18,949 nt of DNA from the NCBI GenBank assembly GCA_009787485.1, contig WQWP01000034.1, positions 1-18,949 on the forward strand, in the 5' to 3' direction. Position 1 is the stretch's first letter; every line of letters starts with the position of its first letter. The DNA comes from Lentimicrobiaceae bacterium. Lineage in GTDB: Bacteria > Bacteroidota > Bacteroidia > Bacteroidales > WCHB1-69. Shown here one piece after another: positions 6,987 through 15,090 of the stretch. Both the position numbers and the translations under genes were made by a program. The notes beneath the pieces are model-generated. The model did not search any database. It was not told where the DNA came from and was given only the letters and a program-made list of their open reading frames with translations.

Positions 6987-8249
6987 ATGAAAGAAAATTT
7001 CAATATAATCAGAAAATATAATTTTTGGGGCGAAAAAGTTTCCGAATTTGGCTATTATCGTGCAGATTATACCGATAAAATTTTTGCATATACTGGTAAT
7101 CGTCTTGTTAAAGTGTTGATTGGACAAAGGCGTACAGGTAAAAGTTATATTTTGAGACAGTTGGCAAATAAATTAATTGATAGCGGTATTGACCGAAAAA
7201 ATATACTGTACGTCAGTAAAGAATATACTGATTTCGATTTCATTGCTAATTATACTAACCTTGATGATTTTGTAAAGTTTTACAAAAAACAACTGAAAAT
7301 TTCGGGTAAAGTTTATCTTTTTATAGACGAAATTCAAAACATTACAGGTTGGGAGCATTTTGTAAATTCTTATTCGCAAGATTTTATTGATGAGTACGAA
7401 ATTTTTATATCAGGTTCCAATTCAAAAATGCTTTCGGGTGAATTGGCAACGCTTCTTTCGGGACGTTATGTGAATTTTGAAATTTTTCCGTTCAGCTTCT
7501 CTGAATATTTGGGTATTTTAAAGCGAGAATCTACCCGACAAAACTTTATTGAATACATAGAAAGCGGCGGGTTGCCGGAACTTTTCAATTTGCAAAACAA
7601 CGAGATTCGACGAAATTACGTTTCCGCAATAAAAGATACTGTTTTACTGCGTGATATTATACAACGTTACAGCATAAAGGAGCCGAAATTATTGGAAGAT
7701 ATTTTTGTGTTCTTAGTCAATAATGCAGCTAATTTGATCTCTATTGCCAACATTGTAAGTTATTTTAAAAGTTTGGGTAGAAAAACAACCTATGATACCG
7801 TTTCGGCATACATTGGGTATATGGAAGATGCTTTTTTGGTACATAAATCTGAACGCTACGATATTCGAGGAAAAAATACGATTTCGGGTAATTCAAAATA
7901 TTATATCAACGATTTGGCATACAAAAATTATCTTTACACCGGTTTTGGTTACGGTGTGGGTTATAAATTGGAAAATCTAGTTTACCTCAATTTGAAACGT
8001 GCAGGTTATCAAGTTTATACAGGCGTTTTTCGCGAAAAAGAAGTTGATTTTGTCGCATTGAAAGACGATAATGTTTTGTATGTACAGACAACATACTTAT
8101 TAATTGACGAAAAAACAATAGAACGTGAATATTCGCCACTTGAATCAATTGCAGACAATTATGAAAAAATTGTTGTCTCACTTGATGAAATATGTTTTCC
8201 TCAAAAAAATGGAATAAAACATGAGCAAATATGGAACTTTATGCCATGA
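6987..8249 (+). CDS. ATP-binding protein, AAA_14 plus DUF4143
   Basis: This 420-residue protein belongs to the large family of predicted ATPases with an N-terminal AAA_14 domain and a C-terminal DUF4143 domain. Walker A is GQRRTGKS at 46-53 and Walker B is LFIDEIQ at 111-117. ISGSNSKMLSGELATLLSGRY at about 142-162 is the typical sensor and arginine-finger stretch, and ESGGLPEL at about 192-199 marks the linker. The C-terminal part carries EVDFVAL (about 345), the restriction-endonuclease-like remnant usual in DUF4143. The family is common, often strain-variable, and its function is not established; a defence or mobile-element role is only a guess. The gene is a single unit with its own promoter, next to the sorting-domain fragment, and is visibly more AT-rich than the RND gene that follows. 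ATG 6987 is the natural start; TAG and other stops precede it. Confidence 0.9.
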   Translation: MKENFNIIRKYNFWGEKVSEFGYYRADYTDKIFAYTGNRLVKVLIGQRRTGKSYILRQLANKLIDSGIDRKNILYVSKEYTDFDFIANYTNLDDFVKFYKKQLKISGKVYLFIDEIQNITGWEHFVNSYSQDFIDEYEIFISGSNSKMLSGELATLLSGRYVNFEIFPFSFSEYLGILKRESTRQNFIEYIESGGLPELFNLQNNEIRRNYVSAIKDTVLLRDIIQRYSIKEPKLLEDIFVFLVNNAANLISIANIVSYFKSLGRKTTYDTVSAYIGYMEDAFLVHKSERYDIRGKNTISGNSKYYINDLAYKNYLYTGFGYGVGYKLENLVYLNLKRAGYQVYTGVFREKEVDFVALKDDNVLYVQTTYLLIDEKTIEREYSPLESIADNYEKIVVSLDEICFPQKNGIKHEQIWNFMP

Positions 8250-8295
8250 AAATATCGGCGGCTTTTTTTATAAGCTGTATTTAAAAATCATTTTC

Positions 8296-8341
8296 AATAT
8301 TACGTAAAATTGACGTATTAATTCAAAAAAAACTACATTCG
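8296..8341 (+). promoter_or_regulatory. RND pump promoter overlapped by a candidate operator
   Basis: TTG at 8310-8312 is followed after 21 bases by TACATTCG at 8334-8341 (then CG), a good Bacteroidota promoter with a start near 8348. Around the -33 element lies an inverted repeat with 10-base arms, AATATTACGT (8296-8305) and ACGTATTAAT (8313-8322). Eight of ten positions pair, with the inner TACGT/ACGTA perfect. A dimeric repressor bound there would cover the -33 element. No regulator gene lies beside it. The rest of 8250-8295 shows nothing clear. Confidence 0.5.
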
Positions 8342-8365
8342 CGCCTTCAATTTTATTTGCTATCT

Positions 8366-11300
8366 ATGTCTTTATCCTCCACCTCCATCAAAAAACCCGT
8401 CCTCGCCATCGTAATGAACTTGGTTTTCATTATCATAGGCATTATCGGGTTTGTAAGTCTCGGTATTCGCGACTATCCCAGCGTGGATCCGCCGATTATC
8501 ACAGTTTCAACCACTTATGTAGGCGCCAGCGCCGATGTTATTGAAACGCAAATTACTGAGCCGTTAGAGTCGGCCGTAAATGGTATCCCGGGCATTCGCT
8601 CTATGTGGAGCAGTAGCCGCGATGGACGGAGCAACATTACCATTGAATTTGAATTGGAAATTCCGATGGAAACTGCGGCAAACGATGTGCGCGATAAAGT
8701 ATCCGGCGCTATGCGTATGCTGCCCAAAGAGGTTGACCCGCCGGTAGTTGTAAAAGCCGACGCCGATGCACAGCCCATTTTTGGGCTAAGTTTAAGCAGC
8801 GATGTTTTTTCTATCATTGACGTGAGCGCTTATGCCGATGCAGACGTGAAAGAACGCCTGCAAACCATTGCGGGCGTGAGCTCTGTGGAAATTTGGGGAG
8901 AACAAAGATTAGCCATCCGCCTCAAAATGGATCCGATGCTGCTGGCAGCTTACCAACTCACTCCCAACGATGTAAGTATTGCAGTGGCGCGCGAAAACGT
9001 AGAACTGCCCTCCGGAAGAATTGAAGGCACCAACACCGAATTGAGTGTGCGCACTATGGGACGACTGCAAACCCTCGAGGATTTTAATAATCTCATTATT
9101 TCACAAACAGATAGCCGCGTAGTCAGATTTAGCGACGTGGGTACTGCCGTAATTGAATCCGAAAACTTGCGTTCTATCTTGAAACGAGACGGTAAAGTGA
9201 TGGTTAACTGCATCATCATTCCGCAACCCGGCTCCAATTTCATTGATATTATCAACCGCGTAAGAGAAGTGTTGCCCGATATTGAGCGCAACCTGCCCGC
9301 CGGAATAGAAGCGAAAATTACGTTTGATGATACCATTTATATTCGAAACGCGATTAAGGAAGTGCGTGATACCATTATCATTGCATTTTGTTTGGTGGTG
9401 CTCATCATCTTCCTCTTCTTGCGAGATTGGCGAACTACTTTAATTCCGGTGCTAACCATTCCGATTTCACTCATCGGTACATTTTTTATTATGTACATTT
9501 TGGGCTTCTCTATCAATATTTTAACCCTGTTGGCAGTGGTGTTGGCTATCGCTTTGGTGGTGGACGACGGCATTGTGGTGATGGAGAATATTTACCAGAA
9601 AATTGAAGCGGGCTTGTCGCCGATACAGGCAGCCTATAAAGGCTCGCGGGAGATCTTTTTTGCGGTAATTTCAACCACCGTTGCGTTAGTTGCCGTATTT
9701 TTCCCGATTGTTTTCCTGCAAGGCATGACGGGGCGGTTGTTTCGCGAATTTAGCTTGGTAATTGCTTGCGCAACAATTATTTCTTCGTTTGTTGCGTTGT
9801 CTTTAGCTCCTATGTTATGTAGCCGCATGTTAAGAAAACGCGAGAAAGAAACATGGTTATTTCGGGTTACGGAGCCTTTTTTCGTATGGCTTAATGGTAT
9901 CTATCAAAAAGGATTAACCGGATTTTTGAAAGTGCGTTGGATTGCGCCCATTTTTTTACTCTTTGCATTGGGCTACTCTATTTATTTATGGCAAAAAATG
10001 CCTTCCGAATTGTCGCCCATTGAAGACCGCTCGTGGTTGCGCGTCATGTCCACTGCTCCCGAAGGGACTTCATTTCAATATATGTCAAATTACACCGCCG
10101 AGTTGGATCAGTATCTTCAGGGAGCTGTTCCTGAAGCAGATATGATATTTTCGCTCATAGGACGTGGAGGCACCAATGCCTCGTTTACCAATGTTATTTT
10201 AGTTGACCCCGGCGAAAGAGAACGTACGCAACAAGAGATTGCGGATGAAGTGGGTCCGAGGTTACGTCAATTTACAGGCGCAAGAACGTTTATGACGCAA
10301 CGGCAAACCTTTGGAAATCGCCGAGGAGGCATGCCGGTAGAGTACGTCATTCAAGCCAAAAATTTGGATGACTTAAAAGAAGTGCTTCCCATTTTTATGG
10401 AAAAAGTATCGCAAAGTCCTGCTTTTTCTGCTTATGACGTGAATTTAAGATTTACGAAACCGGAGCTTACCATTCGCATTAATCGCGACAAAGCCGCTTT
10501 GCTGGGAGTTTCTGTGGAAGATATTTCGCGCACGTTGCAACTCACGATGAGCGAACAACGTATCGGGTATTACATCCTCAATGGCAAACAATACCAGATT
10601 ATCAGTCAGTTTGCTCCGGAAAATCGCAGCAAGCCCACCGATTTGAAAGATGTGTATGTACGCAGCAGAGCCGGAACGCTCATCGGGCTGAACAACTTGG
10701 TAGAACTCACGGAAACTTCTACACCTCCGCAACTTTTCCGTTTTAACCGTTTTGTGGCAGCCACCGTTTCCGCCAATCCGGCGAAAGGCTTTACGTTAGG
10801 GCAAGGCATCAAGGAGATGGATAAAATTGCCGCCGAAACGTTGGATGATAATTTTAGAACTACTTTGTCGGGCAGCTCCAAAGATTTTGTGGAAAGCTCT
10901 TCCAGTTTATTATTCAGCTTCTTTTTAGCGTTAATATTCATATACTTAGCGCTTTCCGCCAACTTTGAAAGCTTCCGCGATCCATTCATCATCATGCTTA
11001 CCGTACCTCTGGCATTAATGGGCGCGCTCGTGTCGCTCAGCTTTTTTGACCAAACCATGAATATTTTCAGCCAAATTGCTATGATTATGCTCATCGGATT
11101 GGTTACCAAAAACGGTATTTTGATTGTGGAATTTGCCAATCAGAAAAAACGTGCCGGAGTGCCGTTCAGGCAAGCCATTTACGAGGCTTCAATATCCCGC
11201 TTTCGCCCCATATTAATGACCAGCTTTTCCACCGTGTTGGGTATTTTACCCATGGCATTGGCTACCGGTGCAGGCGCCGAAAGCCGCATCGCGATGGGAG

Positions 11301-11416
11301 TTGCGGTAGTAGGAGGCATGTTGGTAGCCACCCTGTTAACGTTGTTTATTATTCCGGCAATTTATACGTATCTGTCTTCCAAAGAAGTGGTAAAAGTTGA
11401 AGACGAACAGCAGTGA
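8366..11416 (+). CDS. RND efflux transporter permease subunit (HAE1/AcrB family)
   Basis: A 1016-residue inner-membrane pump that exports drugs or other hydrophobic compounds using the proton gradient, normally in complex with a periplasmic adaptor and an outer-membrane channel. The first helix (about residues 10-30) is followed by the porter segment, helices 2-6, a second porter segment and the last helix group. The proton-relay residues are present: D400 and D401 in VVDDGIVVMENIY and K915 in GLVTKNGILIVEF. GGRGGT-like and FDDT-type porter motifs fit the family. A TTG at 8357 could add three residues, but ATG 8366 fits better, 18 bases after the predicted transcription start. Neither adaptor nor channel gene is adjacent: the gene upstream is the DUF4143 ATPase and downstream is a convergent acyltransferase. 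Family certain; substrate unknown. Confidence 0.95.
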   Translation: MSLSSTSIKKPVLAIVMNLVFIIIGIIGFVSLGIRDYPSVDPPIITVSTTYVGASADVIETQITEPLESAVNGIPGIRSMWSSSRDGRSNITIEFELEIPMETAANDVRDKVSGAMRMLPKEVDPPVVVKADADAQPIFGLSLSSDVFSIIDVSAYADADVKERLQTIAGVSSVEIWGEQRLAIRLKMDPMLLAAYQLTPNDVSIAVARENVELPSGRIEGTNTELSVRTMGRLQTLEDFNNLIISQTDSRVVRFSDVGTAVIESENLRSILKRDGKVMVNCIIIPQPGSNFIDIINRVREVLPDIERNLPAGIEAKITFDDTIYIRNAIKEVRDTIIIAFCLVVLIIFLFLRDWRTTLIPVLTIPISLIGTFFIMYILGFSINILTLLAVVLAIALVVDDGIVVMENIYQKIEAGLSPIQAAYKGSREIFFAVISTTVALVAVFFPIVFLQGMTGRLFREFSLVIACATIISSFVALSLAPMLCSRMLRKREKETWLFRVTEPFFVWLNGIYQKGLTGFLKVRWIAPIFLLFALGYSIYLWQKMPSELSPIEDRSWLRVMSTAPEGTSFQYMSNYTAELDQYLQGAVPEADMIFSLIGRGGTNASFTNVILVDPGERERTQQEIADEVGPRLRQFTGARTFMTQRQTFGNRRGGMPVEYVIQAKNLDDLKEVLPIFMEKVSQSPAFSAYDVNLRFTKPELTIRINRDKAALLGVSVEDISRTLQLTMSEQRIGYYILNGKQYQIISQFAPENRSKPTDLKDVYVRSRAGTLIGLNNLVELTETSTPPQLFRFNRFVAATVSANPAKGFTLGQGIKEMDKIAAETLDDNFRTTLSGSSKDFVESSSSLLFSFFLALIFIYLALSANFESFRDPFIIMLTVPLALMGALVSLSFFDQTMNIFSQIAMIMLIGLVTKNGILIVEFANQKKRAGVPFRQAIYEASISRFRPILMTSFSTVLGILPMALATGAGAESRIAMGVAVVGGMLVATLLTLFIIPAIYTYLSSKEVVKVEDEQQ

Positions 11417-11451
11417 TAGCACGTAGATGACCCAGATTATTAGCCTTGAAT

Positions 11452-12348
11452 TTAATTCAGGATTCGCAGATAAAAATGCTTTAGGAAATCGTTTACGCTG
11501 TGGCGTTTTATTTCTAAATAAGGCTTTACTTCAGCACCAAATCCCTGATAAAAACGGGCAATGTTTTCAATTTTAGAGCCTTCAAAATCTAAAATTAAAT
11601 TGCTATTTGCGTGATGTTGAATCATTTCATCTACAATTTTAAACATGGCTAAAGCTTCTTTCCCTTCTTTGTTGGAAACCGGTAGCCAATAAATTAATCT
11701 TTGGGAAGAATGAAGCAGGCAAAGCGCTGAAATTAACTGATCGTCTGAATTATAAGCGCCGTAAATTGTCATTTTATCTTTTTCTAAAGCTACTTTCACT
11801 AATTTATTGACTTTTTCTGCCCATATAATGTAGTTTTTCTCTGTAGCATGATAAAAATCTAAAAAATCGTTTGCCGATATACCTTTTTTTATTACAATAT
11901 TGTAACTACTTGATTTTTTTATATTTCGTTGTGTATTTTTTGAATATGCAGCAAAAAATGTTTGGTAATTTTTATCTAAATTCAAAATGAAGTTGGGTAG
12001 TTGCCTCCCTTTATTGCATGGATTTTGTTCATTAAAACATAAATGATAACTCCGATAAGGTATTTTTTGAATAAAACTTTCCACCACATTTTCATCAATG
12101 CTGTTTGAGGAAAAAATGCCAAGCTGTTGGGTCAACGGAGGTTGTACTAAAAAAGAAATTCCGTATTTTTTCTTTACGGGTAAAGGCATTACATATTCAT
12201 AATCACCAACTACAAGCGCTTCCCAATTTGGAGAAACAATATCCAAATACCAACTTTCGGCATACACCAATGAATTGCAGGCGTTTTGTATGCAAACATC
12301 CCATTTTTGGCGGTTGATTTCGATATGTGTTAAGTGTTGTATTTCCAT
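11452..12348 (-). CDS. FemAB/GNAT-like acyltransferase
   Basis: A 298-residue cytoplasmic protein without signal peptide. The fold suggested is the double-GNAT arrangement of the FemAB and BioF2-like (Acetyltransf_6) group. The N-terminal half has QNACNSLVYAESWYLDIVSPNWEALVVGDYEYVMPLPVKKKYG, a characteristic opening in Bacteroidota members. The second half has SKNTQRNIKKS (about 140), the GNAT core IYGAYNSDDQLISALCLLHS (about 200-220), and LDFEGSKIENIARFYQGFGAEVKPY near the end. Relatives add amino acids to peptidoglycan bridges or acylate sugars and lipids; which of these applies is unknown. It starts 21 bases after higA, so it may be read from the higBA promoter or from the upstream glycosyltransferase operon. 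Its stop is convergent with the RND gene across 35 bases with no clear terminator. Confidence 0.8.
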   Translation of the reverse strand: MEIQHLTHIEINRQKWDVCIQNACNSLVYAESWYLDIVSPNWEALVVGDYEYVMPLPVKKKYGISFLVQPPLTQQLGIFSSNSIDENVVESFIQKIPYRSYHLCFNEQNPCNKGRQLPNFILNLDKNYQTFFAAYSKNTQRNIKKSSSYNIVIKKGISANDFLDFYHATEKNYIIWAEKVNKLVKVALEKDKMTIYGAYNSDDQLISALCLLHSSQRLIYWLPVSNKEGKEALAMFKIVDEMIQHHANSNLILDFEGSKIENIARFYQGFGAEVKPYLEIKRHSVNDFLKHFYLRILN

Positions 12349-12369
12349 CGCTATAATGATGATATTGTA

Positions 12370-12729
12370 TTACAGCCCAAGCATAGCATTTGCCGGAATA
12401 TCTAATGTTTTGCACAAAAGGTGTGCAATTTTAAGAGTGGGTTCAGAGCGACCGGAAATGTAATCGTTTATTCGCGAGGGACTGATTCCAATTTCGCCTG
12501 CTAACTGTTTTTGAGTCAACCCCTTTTCATCCAAAGATAATGCTATTAATTCAGAAACAGTGGGTTTTTCAATAGGATAATGCTCTTTTTCATAAGCTAT
12601 TACAATATCCGACATAACCGAAAGTTCAATAGCATCTCTATTGTAAATATGTGTATCTTCATTTACAACCGGTAAAAGTGTTTCGATTCTTTCTAAAGCA
12701 AATTCATATTGATTTTTAGTAACTTTCAT
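12370..12729 (-). CDS. higA: HigA-family antitoxin, HTH protein
   Basis: A 119-residue antitoxin. The N-terminal part (about 1-50) is an alpha-helical domain typical of this HigA group. The C-terminal part (about 60-119) is an XRE-type helix-turn-helix: LIALSLDEKGLTQKQLAGEIGISPSRINDYISGRSEPTLKIAHLLCKTLDIPANAMLGL. In this family the protein neutralises the HigB ribonuclease and represses its own operon. It follows the toxin gene by 10 bases, the toxin-first order typical of HigBA. ATG 12729 has no competing start. The pairing with the adjacent HigB makes the call firm. Confidence 0.9.
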   Translation of the reverse strand: MKVTKNQYEFALERIETLLPVVNEDTHIYNRDAIELSVMSDIVIAYEKEHYPIEKPTVSELIALSLDEKGLTQKQLAGEIGISPSRINDYISGRSEPTLKIAHLLCKTLDIPANAMLGL

Positions 12730-12739
12730 ATTATTAATT

Positions 12740-13039
12740 TTATACTATCGAACAATCAATTTTATTATATTCTTCGTGAGTTCCAACAAAGCGAATGTAA
12801 ATATATCCCATTGCAAATTTTATTACAACTACCAACCGATATTTATTTCCTCTGATATCGAAAACGTAATGTTGATTTCCGACATAATCTACAGAAGAAA
12901 AATCCGCTTTAATGTCAGCAAAATTTTTCCATAAAGCGTTTTCTGCGATATCATACCAGCGTTCCAAAGCAATACGAGCGTCTTCATGTCCTGTTGTTTC
13001 GTAAAATTCTTTTAATTTTCTATGTGATACTACTCTCAT
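12740..13039 (-). CDS. higB: HigB-family toxin, mRNA-cleaving ribonuclease
   Basis: A 99-residue protein of the HigB_toxin family (RelE superfamily). These cleave mRNA on or near the ribosome and arrest growth when the antitoxin is degraded. Visible family features are MRVVSHRKLKEFY at the N-terminus, ALERWYDIAENALWKNFADIKADF (about 24-47), NQHYVFDIRGNKYRLVVVIKF (about 55-75), and the hallmark IRFVGTHEEYNKID at about 82-95. It looks full-length and intact. It is the first gene of a two-gene unit with its own promoter, placed between a glycosyltransferase operon and an acyltransferase gene on the same strand. Confidence 0.92.
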   Translation of the reverse strand: MRVVSHRKLKEFYETTGHEDARIALERWYDIAENALWKNFADIKADFSSVDYVGNQHYVFDIRGNKYRLVVVIKFAMGYIYIRFVGTHEEYNKIDCSIV

Positions 13040-13059
13040 GTTGCTTTATTACTTAGCGG

Positions 13060-13067
13060 CAAAAATA
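13060..13067 (-). promoter_or_regulatory. higB: -7 element of the higBA operon
   Basis: The minus strand reads TATTTTTG then CCG, matching TAnnTTTG. A TTTTG lies upstream at only 16 bases spacing, shorter than the usual 19-21. Transcription would begin near 13053, 14 bases before the higB start. No clear palindromic operator for HigA was found. Confidence 0.5.
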
Positions 13068-13119
13068 TAAAAAAATTGAATTACAAAATTATTCGCATAA
13101 AATATTTTGAAATATAGAA

Positions 13120-14199
13120 TTATGCAGAGATTATTTCCGTCAATATTTTTTCCTCTTCCTCCCAGCAGAATTGTTTTGCAATTTCAGTAAATCGATTTGT
13201 ATCAAATCCTTTAACAAAAAAATCGTTTATCACTTCTGCCAAATATTCCGGCTCGTAATGGTTAACGAGGATTCCGGTACTAAAGGTTTTAACAATATTT
13301 TCAATTTCAGGAAAATCAGTTGCTAAAACAGGTACTCCGGCATGTAAATAATCGAAAATTCTGTTCGGCAAGGAGTAATAGTAGTTCAGCCCTCTATTTT
13401 CTAACAAACATAGCCCTAAATCTGCAGAAGGCGTATATTTATGCAACTCAGTGCCGGAAATGCGACCTAAAAAGACCACTTTTTCGTCTAATTGCAGATT
13501 TTTAACCCGTTCTTTCAGTTCATGCAAAATATCTCCATCGCCAATAATTACTAACACGGCATTTTCAACAAGCGGCATCGCATCAATTACCCATTCCAAT
13601 CCACGCCCGATATTCAAAGCGCCCTGATAGATCATGATTTTCTTGTTCGGATAATGAAGCAGCTTTTCATGAACAGGCGCCGAAGTGTATGGAACATTCC
13701 GCACCACCTTCATGTTGATATTGTATTTTTGATTGTAATAATCTGCAATAGACTGACATACTGTGTAACAATGTTTTAAACGAGGAAAAATAAAATCTTC
13801 AATTCTTTGCCAAATATATTTTGTTTTTGGACGGTGCGCCAATTCCGGCACTTCGGGAAAAAGTTCATGCGCATCGAAAACTAATTTTTTGCGCCGGATT
13901 TTACTCGCTAAAAAATTAGCCGGTAACGTATCCGTGTCGTTCGAAAGTAAAATATCTGCTTTTGAGAAAAGTAATATGAAAAACAACCGGATATTATATG
14001 CGGCATAAAACAACGCTGAATGGTTGAAAATAAGCCGTATTCGCTTGTAATTGAAGGGTAAATGCAGCGGAAGACTGTTTTTTATTTTCCTGCCAATAAG
14101 CAACACCTCGTATCCGTTATTGTGGAAACTGTGGGCAACTTTCAGCACGCGCCGGTCGGTGCTGATATCGTTAGTAACGGAAATGATGATGCGTTTCAT
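13120..14199 (-). CDS. Glycosyltransferase family 4 protein
   Basis: A 359-residue GT-B fold glycosyltransferase. Residues about 1-165 form the acceptor-binding half: ISVTNDISTDRRVLKVAHSF near the start, ILLSNDTDTLPANFLAS, and the FDAHELFPEVPE motif at about 108-119. Residues about 185-340 form the nucleotide-sugar half: YQGALNIGRGLEW (191-203), VIIGDGDILHELKERVKNL, VVFLGRISGTELHKY, and SLPNRIFDYLHAGVPVLATDFPEIENIV. In the last motif the usual glutamate of the family (FEY) is aspartate (FDY). It transfers an activated sugar to a glycan or lipid acceptor; the exact sugar is unknown. Its ATG directly follows the TAA of the GT2 gene with no gap, so the two are translationally coupled, and it is the last gene of the gyrB-FtsE-GT2-GT4 unit. 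Confidence 0.93.
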   Translation of the reverse strand: MKRIIISVTNDISTDRRVLKVAHSFHNNGYEVLLIGRKIKNSLPLHLPFNYKRIRLIFNHSALFYAAYNIRLFFILLFSKADILLSNDTDTLPANFLASKIRRKKLVFDAHELFPEVPELAHRPKTKYIWQRIEDFIFPRLKHCYTVCQSIADYYNQKYNINMKVVRNVPYTSAPVHEKLLHYPNKKIMIYQGALNIGRGLEWVIDAMPLVENAVLVIIGDGDILHELKERVKNLQLDEKVVFLGRISGTELHKYTPSADLGLCLLENRGLNYYYSLPNRIFDYLHAGVPVLATDFPEIENIVKTFSTGILVNHYEPEYLAEVINDFFVKGFDTNRFTEIAKQFCWEEEEKILTEIISA

Positions 14200-15090
14200 T
14201 TACATGTTTTGCACTAAATAGCCTAATTTATACATGTCTAACCAAAAAATGGAAGGCGTTTTTAAAATTCTTTGTTTAATTTTGGGAAGATACCTTTTGT
14301 AGTACAAATGAAGCAACGAAATCGTTTTTAATTTACTGCACAGAAAATAAGTAGCCAATAACCTATTCTCATTCACAAAGTTAGAATCTATTTTTTTTGA
14401 ATTTAATAATGAAATTAAATTATCAATGGAAGCCTCCACTTTTTGCAAATATTCTTCGTTTGTATCTAATCCGTCGTGGTAAAGCGGGTTATTTATGTGG
14501 ATAACAGGAACTTTTGCATTTCTTAACTGGTCGCCAAAAAAAGTATCTTCATTACCATAAGTAGAAAACGACTCATCAAATTTTACAAGTTCAAATATTG
14601 ATTTTGAGAACACAGCATTAAAGGAAGTGAACGATTTGTAGGGTTTTTTGTTCCGAATATCGGCATCGGTAGCTTCTCGTTTTTTGCCGTAATACCAACG
14701 CAGATAATACTTTGGATTTGGTTTTTGCCTTCGGTACGCCACACCGCCAATGATACAAATGGGTGGCACATTTCTGGATATTTCCACAATGTAATTATTT
14801 ATGTATAAGGCGGATGGAACGGCTGCATCACAATCCATAAATAATAAAAAAGGATAACTTGCTTTTTCTACCAACAAGTTCCTCATTTTTGCCCTTCCAA
14901 TATTTTCCGGTAATGAAAAATAGGATACCCCTTGTAAACTTGTTAAATTTTCGTTGTTGTGCGGATGAGTCGAGGCATCATCGCCTAAAACAATTTCAAA
15001 CACCACGTTGGCGTAGGAAAGCTGCGCATGCAGGTCTTTGACTAACTTGGCAACGTTAAAATTGTAAATGGGAATAAGTACTGAAATCAT
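14200..15090 (-). CDS. Glycosyltransferase family 2 protein
   Basis: A 296-residue GT-A fold transferase. It starts with the family pattern MISVLIPIYNFNVAKLVKDL, followed by VLGDDAST (34-41, nucleotide binding), LPENIGRAKMRN (60-71) and the metal-binding DxD as FMDCDAA with D86 and D88. FSKSIFELVKFDESFSTYGNEDTFFGDQL (about 165-195) supplies the ED catalytic region. It uses a nucleotide sugar to extend an envelope or surface glycan; acceptor unknown. Its start codon overlaps the stop of the FtsE-like gene by four bases (ATGA), and it ends exactly where the GT4 gene begins. There is no membrane segment of the processive type, so it is probably a single-addition enzyme. Confidence 0.93.
   Translation of the reverse strand: MISVLIPIYNFNVAKLVKDLHAQLSYANVVFEIVLGDDASTHPHNNENLTSLQGVSYFSLPENIGRAKMRNLLVEKASYPFLLFMDCDAAVPSALYINNYIVEISRNVPPICIIGGVAYRRQKPNPKYYLRWYYGKKREATDADIRNKKPYKSFTSFNAVFSKSIFELVKFDESFSTYGNEDTFFGDQLRNAKVPVIHINNPLYHDGLDTNEEYLQKVEASIDNLISLLNSKKIDSNFVNENRLLATYFLCSKLKTISLLHLYYKRYLPKIKQRILKTPSIFWLDMYKLGYLVQNM

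Noticed and set aside
8250..8295. GGCGGC followed by seven T residues after the DUF4143 gene as a terminator
   Set aside because: No convincing complementary arm precedes the T tract.
10606..11139. 177-codon open frame opposite the RND gene
   Set aside because: It is antisense to a certain gene with conserved transmembrane motifs, and the residue pattern is low in complexity and mirrors the sense codons.
11447..11459. Palindrome TGAATT-T-AATTCA at the end of the acyltransferase gene
   Set aside because: Only AT-rich 6-bp arms and inside the coding end; chance is likely and there is no terminator feature.
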